Below are positions 55,342-64,000 of a DNA stretch of 64,000 nt, piece by piece. The notes beneath the pieces are model-generated. The model made no database searches and had not been told where the DNA came from. It saw only the letters and a program-made list of their open reading frames with translations. The position numbers and the translations under genes were made by a program. This DNA is from Pyronema omphalodes (taxonomy: Eukaryota; Ascomycota; Pezizomycetes; Pezizales; Pyronemataceae). The DNA lies in assembly GCA_024516155.1 (NCBI GenBank), contig JAJJXM010000051.1, forward strand, positions 372,001 through 436,000. The letters are read 5' to 3'. The first letter of the stretch is position 1. Each line of letters opens with the position of its first letter.

Positions 55342-56332
55342 ATGTAGTTTTTGGAGGGGGGAGAAGATCAAAATTGGTGTTTGTGTGATTGTTATGTTGA
55401 ATACCTATGTGGAAGTTATTTATGCAATGATTATGAAAGAATTGATTTTAATTGTTGTACTTTTTTGAATTGTTGAGGCGGCCAGGTGATTTTGGCTTTG
55501 CCGATATTTGACTTGTGCCGAGAAAGCGAGTGATGGGCCATGAATGCAGAGTAGTGACCACGCTAGCTAGGTGTGCCCTAAACCCGAATAACTGGAAAGC
55601 TCGGAACTCACTTCTCCCACCCTCATTCCGATATATAATCGGATCAACAATTATGCGGCAGCCACCGGCACCTCCGCGAATATCGTTGCATAACATTATG
55701 CCGTGAACCTATCCGTGGGGGCACAACCCTTGCAATCACCCCCATACTGTGACGTTTATAAACTCAACATTCGGCACAGTTGCGGCCGACGCTTGTCAAA
55801 GTGGGGAGAAGCTGATAAATGTCTCATCTTACACTCGGTACAAACTGCTGGCTTACAGTTCATGGTGAGAACGAATATGTTGATTTTAAAAACGCTGCTT
55901 CATCCACAGTTCTCAGACTCAGAATAGAAGTCACGGGAATAGCAAATAGAAAATCACCTTAATTGACCCGAAAAAATTAATGAACGGTTCCCATGTCAAC
56001 TGCTTCCACTATGTTGACGTCCAGATACTCTTTGTATCGAATAACCACTCTACCTCTACAGAGATCCTCGTGATATTCAGCCTGAATCCCGAAGCTCCAA
56101 CAAGGATTCTATACCGGCAGCATGGTTAAACTTCGGTATAACTTTCGTCTGTATCGTAAATAACCATCTGAACCGGTTACTGTGTATAGCTAGACCAAAG
56201 TACATTACCCCACATTTCTTCATAAAGAATTCCTTATAAAACCCACAGTAACCCGAGCCTCCAAACCCTCTCTAATCTCCAAACAATTCCTTCTCGTCAT
56301 TTCCCGACAGCACCACAAAAACCCCACCCATC
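55342..56332. other. intergenic TSC13 / aldolase gene
   Basis: Close to 1 kb. The last 60 bases form a C/A-rich leader for the aldolase gene. No gene, RNA or repeat recognised. Confidence 0.55.
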
Positions 56333-57277
56333 ATGCCTCCCCTCCGCCCAGGTATCTACGCCCCCATCATGACCTTCTTCACCCCCGAAACCGAAGACCT
56401 AGACCTCCCGACAATCACCCGCCACAGCATCCGGCTCGCCACAGCCGGTCTCTCGGGTCTCGTAGTCATGGGCTCCAACGGCGAATCCGTGCACCTTTCC
56501 CGGGAGGAGAAAGCCCTCATCACCCGAACCGTTCGTAATGCCCTGGACACCTCCAACTTCTCTTCCGTCTCCTTGATCGTCGGTTGCTCCGCACAATCCG
56601 TCCGAGAAACCCTACAACTTTGCGAAGACGCGCATAAAGCCGGTGGGGATAGTGTTCTTATAATCCCGCCGTCATATTACCGGTCTGCGATGACGGAAGA
56701 AGCGATTGAGTCGTATTATCTCAAGGTGGCGGATAAAAGTCCTTTGCCGGTGTTGATTTATAATTATCCTGGAGCGGTGGCTGGGATTGATTTGGATTCT
56801 GATTTTTTGGTGAGGGTTTCGGGACATGGGAATGTTGTGGGGACGAAGTTTACGTGTGGGAATACTGGGAAACTTGCGAGGGTTGCTGAGGGGATGAAGG
56901 GGAAGATGGTACCGAAGGAGCATGGGAGTGGGTATATGGCTTTTGCGGGGTTGGCGGATTTTTTGTTGCAGGGACTTATGGTCGGTGGTTCGGGGGTTAT
57001 TGCGGGGGGTGCGAATGTTGCCCCGAAGGCTTGTGTTAAGGTTTTTGAGCTGTTTAAACAGGGGAAATATGAGGAAGCTATGAAGGCGCAGATGTTGTTG
57101 AGTAAGGGGGATTGGGTTTTGACGAAGGGTGCTATTCCGGGGACTAAGGCGGCGTTGAGGAGGTATTTTGGGTATGGGGGTTATCCGAGGGCGCCGTTGC
57201 AGAGGCTTTCGGAGGAGAAGGAAAAGGAGATTGAGGAGGGAATCAGGGAGCTGATGGAGTGGGAAAATAGCTTGTAG
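56333..57277 (+). CDS. DapA-family class I aldolase (DHDPS/HOGA-like)
   Basis: Single exon, 314 residues, the usual length for dihydrodipicolinate-synthase-like TIM-barrel lyases. Landmarks: GLVVMGSNGESVHLS (GSNGE, substrate carboxylate binding), YNYPG with the catalytic Tyr143, and GTKFTCGN with Schiff-base Lys172. Fungi do not make lysine by the DAP route, so likely substrates are 4-hydroxy-2-oxoglutarate or 2-keto-3-deoxy sugar acids such as L-threo-3-deoxy-hexulosonate (galacturonate breakdown). The exact substrate cannot be read from sequence. The first about 300 bases are C-rich on the coding strand and the remainder G-rich. Confidence 0.88.
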   Translation: MPPLRPGIYAPIMTFFTPETEDLDLPTITRHSIRLATAGLSGLVVMGSNGESVHLSREEKALITRTVRNALDTSNFSSVSLIVGCSAQSVRETLQLCEDAHKAGGDSVLIIPPSYYRSAMTEEAIESYYLKVADKSPLPVLIYNYPGAVAGIDLDSDFLVRVSGHGNVVGTKFTCGNTGKLARVAEGMKGKMVPKEHGSGYMAFAGLADFLLQGLMVGGSGVIAGGANVAPKACVKVFELFKQGKYEEAMKAQMLLSKGDWVLTKGAIPGTKAALRRYFGYGGYPRAPLQRLSEEKEKEIEEGIRELMEWENSL

Positions 57278-60200
57278 ATGGAATAATTATAAATTTATGT
57301 AGATATGTGGGGGGAATAGGAGAAAGTGATCAGGATGGAATTTTATCTTTGTTGATAGGTACTCATGTCTCAAACGCAAAACCTGAGCACTAAACCTCTA
57401 AAGAAACTCAAAAAAATCTTTATGATAGGATAGATATTGAGTAGTGACAGTTTTATATTGATCAAATTATCAAGTAAAGGTTGGCAGAATATGAATCACC
57501 GTTCAAGAATAAACACTTCACCAAACCGTCGAAGCACAAGGGAAATTCCCAGCGACAGTATTTCACACAGTGACACCACAACCATTTTACTAGCACCCAA
57601 TTTCAATAGCGGTGGAAGTAATAAAGATATAGATTTAACAAGTACTTCAACTCTTTTTACCTAAATATACAGAATGGCAACATATCATTACCACTACTGC
57701 AACACAAGCTAGCCATGGCGATGTCAACATAGCCGTAATACAATACCTCCCAACAACAGATGACACTGTATTTTAACCACTTGGTACTTTAACCAATCAT
57801 TAACCTAGAAGCTATCAACTAACTTTCTGGAAAGTTCTCCTATAAAATATAATTTCCACAACACCATGCTCCATAAATTCAAGTATCACTATTACAAAAC
57901 ATGCAGCATATCCCACCATATCCATTGCCACAAAAATCCATTTAGAAACTATTCCAAGTAGTAGATACAATCCACCCGACCACAATCCAGAAATATACCG
58001 ACGATTCACAATCCATCGTACACGAATGATACCTTATGAACATTCCCGACCTCGGAGAACCAGACAGTATTCGCTTGATAATTACAGTAGCACAGCGGTA
58101 GTTCAGTCGAGATGGTTGCTTAGTGTTTGTAATAGCTTTGTAATATAAATTGGTTTGCGGGTGTTATTGTTTTGATTAACTACAAAGAAGTATCAAAAAG
58201 AAAAAAAAAATAAGATGAGAAAGAAATGGTTCGTTATATTACAAACGAGAAGATATGGCATGGTATTACAGTCTTTTTTACTGCACACAGAGATGTTATA
58301 GAGGCCATGTGGAAATGATATGTTGTTCAATGAGATGTTAGTGGATTGGATAACAATATCTGAAGACGAGGTTTCTGGACGAGTCCGCCATCCGGATAAA
58401 GATTTCGATTACAGAAATATCAGAAACTGACCTCCAGCGCCTCTCGTTGTTTTTTGTGCTTTATATTCTTGATTGATAATTTGCAGGGTGTTGATTGGAA
58501 TGTATTATTTTCTTAAGTTTTCTAACGCGGATGTTCTTTTTTTGTAGGGGGTGATTTTTTGTATTATTTCTCATATTATTTCCTGTATTATTTCCTTTCC
58601 AATGTATTCCCACCATTTCTTTCTGTATCCCTTCCCCTAGCATGTCCCGTTTCCCGTTTCCCATCCCCAATTCCTATCCCTGGCACTTTGAACCATACAT
58701 AAAAATTACAGCATCTAGCATCTAACTCCCATGAATCATAATATCCCCATGATCCATCACCCCAGGCCTCATCACCCTAAGCCCCATGTAATAACCATGC
58801 TATCGTCCACAGACACCAATATCCAGTATTTTGTAACCAGTATTTTGTAACCAGTAACCAGTAACCAGTATCCAGTATCTAGTATCTTATAACCAATATT
58901 TTCCGGTATGTAGGTATGTAGGACCTCGGTATCCCCATATCCAATCTCCCACAAACTCCATATAACCCACATCATATTATCCCCGCCCTCATCCCCAACC
59001 TCTTCAACCTCCTCAAGTTTTATCTTCATCTTCATCTTCATCTTCATCTTTATTTGCCCCGGCCTCGGTGGATATCATATCATAATTTCCAGTAGACTAC
59101 AGTGCTACAGTCCCTAGCTACAAGTTTTACCTTTTCCAACCCAATTCCCGACCATATCCAGCAGTCGGAAACTCTGTAGAGACATAAGCCATATATAACC
59201 GCCCGGCGCCCGCTCCATCAACCCATCAACCAACCAACCAACCAGCCAACCAGCCAACCAGCCAACCAGCCAACCAGCTAACGAACCGCCAACCGAATAA
59301 CTGAGACATACATATATCCGTCTTGATTCAAATCCTGTCCTGTCATGTCTAAAACCGATGTCTAAAAGTTATGTACATCGGTTCTCATGTGTCGGTATAT
59401 GGTGTCCATAGTGTGCATTCCATGTTCGGTTCGGTGTTGAAAGGAATAAACCATGCGAGGCGAGGCGAGAGGAAACCATACCAGTCGAGGGAAGGTGAGA
59501 CAGGGAGTGATGTGGGGGATGCATAGATGCGCAGAATTTAAGCGAGGTCATAATGACCGCCAGATCATGGTGGAAGAAGCATGAAGATAAAAATGCGAGG
59601 AACGCTTATTTGATGCAGGGTACTGGGGGGTTATTCAGATATTCATACATTCATACATTCAGAACTTCAGAAATTCGGAATTCTGGATATGTATAGACCT
59701 AGACAAGTAATAAGTTTTTCTGAAAACTGAGACTAGCAAATGTACTCATTGAAATTCTCTCGATTCTATTCTCTCACTTCCATTCTCTCAATTTTGGTTG
59801 GCTTCATTCTCTTCATTTCCAGAATCTAGTCCTTTTGCAAAATTCGCCCCAAAAGTCTCTACAAAAACGGCTCCAAAAGTGGCTTCATAAATTTCAAAAT
59901 TTCTCTTTCTCTTCAAAAAGGTTCAAAAAGAATGCACAGAATACTCAAAACATATATAATACAAACCACCTAACAATCCACATTCCCAATCCCAATTCCA
60001 ATTCCACTCCCACCAAACCCAACCCAAATAAACCCCCAAACGCCAAAAAATATAAAGAACAACCAAGCTTAAAGAAAAGACAAGAAAAAAGGGGGGAAAG
60101 AAAGAAGTCGTTAAGTACAAAAAGATTTTCACAGTCATTAAATGTTGTTGATATCGTTACTGTAGTAAATATAATTATCCCCCGAGTAGATTTGTATATC

Positions 60201-60326
60201 ACTCTGCTTAATTATACCCCATACCGTATATCCGCTTCCTCTGGATTTTCGCTTGAGAGGTGATTAGACTGGGGGTTGATAATCTGTCTTTTCCGGGGCG
60301 GCATCTAGGCAGGAATTTTATGCCAG
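57278..60326. other. long intergenic region with simple repeats
   Basis: 3 kb without a supported gene. It holds several short tandem arrays: ccagtattttgtaa / ccagtaa units at about 58827-58880, tcttca units at about 59024-59052, and aacc/agcc units at 59226-59280. From 59720 to 60110 the plus strand is low-complexity C/A/T-rich (Pro/Asn/Lys-type translations), not protein-like. Confidence 0.55.
59226..59280. repeat. (AACC)(AGCC) microsatellite
   Basis: About 55 bases of alternating aacc and agcc tetranucleotides, perfect or near-perfect. Non-coding. Confidence 0.9.
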
Positions 60327-62325
60327 CTATTTATCATCCAAATCCTCCGTAAAGTAGCTATTTCTGCCAGCCGGTATTGAACTTTTCCTAGAAGGCGCAA
60401 CCGAGATCCTACTTGGAGTTTCCGGCAACCTAATTCCATCCGCCGTGAAACCTCCTTCCGGTATTACACCATCAGTTCTCACTGTCATACCCCCATTTCT
60501 ATTCCCTCCCACAAATCCTCCACTTCCATTATCAACCATATTCCCGCCAATACCACCCAGTGCCGTCGCCGCTGCAGCTTCACTAATCCCACTTCCCCTC
60601 TCACCTGGAGTTCCAGCAAATCCCGCAAAATGCCTTGACCCCGCAGAATCCCTGTATGGTGTACCTGTACTACCAACACTTCCTCTATCCGCCGTATTAG
60701 CCAGGGATCCTAACCCCGCTAACTGAACACCAGTTCCCCTGCTTCCCATGCTTCCCGCTGCCAACCCTGCTTCCTTTTCCTCAGCTTCTAGTCTCGCTGC
60801 TTCGGTTTCGATCCAGCTGGGTCTTGAAGTGGAGGCAGTTTCGCTGTAGCGGTTGTAGCCACCGCTACATAATCTTTGCCGCCGTTTTCGCTTTTTCAGG
60901 AAGAAAAGAATTACTACTAGCGTAGCGATTACGCCGAGAATTGATCCTAAGACTGCTCCGAGGATCACTTGAGTTCTCTTTGAGTTGGATTCCGTGGGTG
61001 GATCAGAGTCAGCGGAGGGCGAGCTTGCCTCTAGGTGGGCAACGGATGGATGGCACCCCGTTATAACGGGCTTTACTGTGTTTGTATGATGCTTGGATCC
61101 TGCTAGGTGAAATCTGGAGTTGTCGTAATCGACATGTAAAACCGCTTGACTCAAAAACGCATTCCCCAGTACCGCCTTAGGCTTTCCCTTCAACCCCTCT
61201 ATCATTCTTGGTGGCTGTCCCAGAATGCTGGAGATAAATATTTCCGAACCATCTTTATCGAGCAATTGTCTATTCAATAACCTCTGTGGTATTGTCACTT
61301 GGAATCCATTGGTTAATTGGATTATTAAGTTTCCGTGGAACTCTTCATCGTAAAGTAGGTATGTGGAGTACGGTGTCCCGCCGTTGACAGAGGATCGTGG
61401 GCGTAGGGGATATTTGAGTGATGAATAGTCGAAGGGTTTTGCGGAGGTCGTATCTTTGAAGAATTCTATCACTGACTCCGGTAAGATTAAGTAGTCTATT
61501 GAATTGTCGAGAGTGGCGGAGAAGGAGGATGCGGTTTGACTGCTGGGGTCTTCGATATCGTCAGTGCCGAAAGTGGCAAGTGTATGTTGAGTTCCATCGG
61601 CAAGATTAATTGTTATGTGCGAGATTGCGACGTCGAGAAGGGAGAAGTTGGACGAAGAGATGGGGGAGGAAGTGAAGGTGGTGGAGTTGGCAAGAGGGTC
61701 GTAGCCTCCGAGGATCAAGGATTCCAGATGAAGAGGGGAACCATCAGATGGCCATATGTCCGAGTAAGTGAGGCTGTAACTGTTTGTCGGAACCTTATTG
61801 GCAGAAATGAGGGATCTGAGGAAATTGGAAGAGGGACCCTGGCTTGTGTTAGCGAAATGTTACCAAGTACCAATATCTGAAAATATGTGTCAAGATTTCT
61901 CAAGCATTTCTTTGACCACGCACCAATCCAATCCCCCTCACAAAAGATTCCCCCAAAGTCGCAAAATTCCCCCAAGCTCTATACTTAAACTCCTTCAACT
62001 CAGTCCGTCCTTGCTCCAGTTTCAAAGTCCCATTATTATAACCTCCAAACTCTGTCTTTGAAGTTTCCCCAATTTTCCCAATCGGAACATCAAATACGGT
62101 ATCATTTTGTGTTATCGAGACATTTGTTCGCAGATCGTATTTATTGTCGAGGTTAACCTGGATGGCTCCGTTGCTCTTGCTGTTCGAGGAAACTAGTACT
62201 AGTGGAATGACATCACCAGTACACGAAGCAGATGCTGTTGGTACTGCTGGCGTTTCTGAAGCAACAACAATTTGCCGACTCGAAAGAAAGATTGAGAATA
62301 CGGCAACGGTGAGAAATGGGCGCAT
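60327..62325 (-). CDS. membrane-anchored pepsin-like protein without catalytic DTG
   Basis: Exon 1 is 62325-61924 and exon 2 is 61838-60327, with an 85-nt intron (gtgcgt donor, gctaac branch, agccag acceptor). The product is 637 residues. The signal peptide MRPFLTVAVFSIFLSSRQIV starts the protein; a longer upstream frame looks like leader. The lumenal part resembles peptidase family A1 (NFLRSLISANKVPTNSYS, LILGGYDP, KAVLGNAFLSQAVLHVDYDN), but the N-terminal lobe is short and no DTG is seen. The second site reads LDNSIDYLILP (Asp245, Asn, Ser). One transmembrane helix lies at about 424-448, followed by basic KKRKRRQR and a Gly/Ser-rich cytoplasmic tail of about 190 residues. A sensor-like or binding role is possible. 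Confidence 0.8.
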
Positions 62326-63910
62326 CTCAAGGTTGGGACATATGCGTTTTCGGTGTATCGTTTGATGGAGCGAGCAAAGGCGGACGGGTATCAAGCGAAG
62401 GAAGCGGAAGCGGAAGCGGCGGGTAGGAAGGGAGAAGGAAGGAAGAAGAGAAGAAGAAGAAGGAGAAGAAAGAAGAGAAGAGTGAAGAGAAAAGAGGAAA
62501 AGAAGTAAGTAAGCGAGGGAGCAGGGCAGTAGCAGCAGCATCAGCAGACTTCAAACAGACTTCGCAAGCAAGCAAGCAAGCAAGAAAAAAAAGGAAATCT
62601 AATCTTGGTGCTTGGTGCTTGGTGGGGTGTGTGCATAATGCCCACCTCACCTCCGATTACAGCTAGCGACAACAGCATCCATCAGGTTACATCTGCGTGT
62701 CTGTGGGACTAAAAGTGTAATTTTGAACTTAACTTGGGGGGGGGGCAACTGACTTGACTCTTTCCTCTGATGCTGGTTCAGTTTTCTTTGTGGGGATGTG
62801 CATCTTTGGGGAACCGCGCGGGGACATGGATGAAGCCATGGAGCATGAGCATACATATCCTGGCACACCTCCCGCACTCGGTTAAAAACGTCGCGAAGTC
62901 TGCAGAGTTCCAGCATCCAACAAAAGCATACCGGTTTTGCATGTATAATGACGAGAGGAGGTGAACAAGTCAAGCTAGCTAATCAAACAAAGAAGATGAT
63001 AAAAAAGAAATAATAATCCGTGTTCTAATTATTGCTCACAATCATCACCACAACTTACTACATACCACAACCACCGCATCATTAAGCCATCTCACCCGAC
63101 TGGCTGCTGAGTCTGACACTGTGACAGCAGGTGTGCAAGAAGAGAATTTCATGCCGATCACGTTGTCATTCACAAGATCACTAAAAGAAGAAAAGATGCA
63201 ATCCCCGCTAGATCTAGCTGCCGATCTGTGCTTTAGTGGCCAAGCTAGTGACGCTAGTAGTGGTTGCAAACATGGAGGAACATGATGGAGCCGCTGAGGA
63301 TCGAAACTAAAGAAAAGGCTTGTTGTTAGGTGTTGTGATTGAGCATGTTGGATCATGGATGCTTCGTCTGTATGTATGCATGTATGTATGTAGCGACGGT
63401 AGAATGCGGTCGGTGCAGGAACCCCGTCGATGATTCGCAGGATGAACTCCAGCTGCCAAGAATCTGCGCGGCTGGTTAAACTTTGACAGTATACAGTACT
63501 ACCGGCGACTTGCCGTACGACAATACGAAGCACTCAACCGTTCCGAGGTCTCCGGAAATTAATATAATTATCACGAATTTGTCTTTTGAGAAACAGCGGT
63601 TGCTTCCGACATGGTTCCTTCCGTCAAACGACCTGATATGATGCCCAGACCGGATATCCTGAACTGTATTTCCTGTGGCACCGGCTAGAATTAACCTTCA
63701 GCTATATGGTTCGTCGTATATATTAAGGCTTTTGCTTAGTAGATATTTGCAACGTTACCGTCACTCAACAGTCGGAAAGCTAAATTAATCGAATATCATC
63801 AGTTAGGTGTGTATTACGGGGTTAAAAATTAGTAACTCTCATTCTCACCCGGATATGTTGAATACTTATTTGATCAAACGCTGACCGAAATCTAAAAGGC
63901 CCATATAGAA
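62326..63910. other. upstream and right-edge intergenic region
   Basis: The first 260 bases are purine-rich on the plus strand (gaagaagaag, agcaagcaag units), a pyrimidine-rich leader for the minus-strand gene. A G-run at 62738-62746 and a tgtatgta tract at about 63370-63392 occur. The open frame at 63045-63533 (minus, 162 codons) has no protein-like features. No gene supported. Confidence 0.5.
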
Positions 63911-64000
63911 CAATATGCTGAATATATGCTGAATATGCTGAATATGCTGAATATGCTGAATATACTAGCTGCTAGTATATCCAGCATTTCCAGCATATCT
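63911..64000. repeat. 9-bp tandem repeats leading into a hairpin at the window edge
   Basis: Five or so atatgctga units are followed by an inverted repeat: arm GCTGAATATACTAGC and partner GCTAGTATATCCAGC, pairing 14 of 15 bases with a one-base loop near 63970. The palindrome continues as degenerate ccagcatttccagcat units pairing with the tandem repeats. It runs off the right edge. Confidence 0.8.

Noticed and set aside
54568..55371. 267-codon open frame on the minus strand
   Set aside because: Antisense shadow of the codon-biased TSC13 exon 2.
59310..59345. gattcaaatcctg as a possible tRNA T-arm
   Set aside because: No matching acceptor stem, D-arm or A/B box arrangement around it. No tRNA was found anywhere in the window.
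63045..63533. 162-codon minus-strand open frame near the right edge
   Set aside because: No domain, signal peptide or consistent codon use, and it spans a tgtatgta microsatellite.

Overview
The window looks like nuclear DNA of a filamentous ascomycete. Genes carry short introns (about 43-200 bases) with GT..AG ends and CTAAC/CTGAC-like branch sites. Core eukaryotic genes sit about 1-2 kb apart on both strands, and several families are typical of Pezizomycotina: a cutinase, a NACHT-ankyrin NLR, the complex I 21.3 kDa subunit and a Tad-like LINE. A leotiomycete is my guess from general gene style; nothing in the window proves it. No tRNA, rRNA, CRISPR array or bacterial operon was seen. Splice structures were derived by hand from open frames, splice consensus and family conservation.

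Layout. 0-6 kb is a transcription and RNA block: the 5' end of SSN3/CDK8, NOP10, a WW-domain protein and BUR1/CDK9. 6-8.4 kb is mostly intergenic, with one doubtful small gene. 8.4-11.3 kb encodes a secreted protein with three six-cysteine CBM19-like modules and a long Pro/Ala/Ser repeat linker. 12.3-20.5 kb carries POP1, KXD1 and PRP31. 22.4-24.7 kb holds a 5'-truncated LINE with a clean 14-bp target duplication and a complete cutinase with its catalytic triad. 24.7-32.1 kb is AT-rich and gene-poor, with one possible orphan multi-exon gene near 28.6-30.3 kb. 32.1-36.1 kb is the P4-ATPase NEO1.

An accessory island spans about 37-49.4 kb. It holds an 8-exon NLR-type gene (NWD N-terminal region, NACHT, 12 exact-period ankyrin repeats) and a cluster of foldback, transposase-less elements that share terminal inverted repeats. 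Two 1.54-kb copies are almost identical. One splits a decayed Ty1/copia-type gag gene. The other sits with an inverted fragment inside a related element bounded by a 6-bp target duplication.

49.9-57.3 kb returns to housekeeping genes: complex I subunit NUZM/21.3 kDa, aspartate-semialdehyde dehydrogenase (HOM2), REV7, enoyl-CoA reductase TSC13 and a DapA-family aldolase. 57.3-60.3 kb is intergenic with simple repeats. 60.3-62.3 kb encodes a single-pass membrane protein with a pepsin-like fold but no recognisable catalytic DTG motifs. The right edge ends in short tandem repeats and an inverted repeat that runs out of the window.
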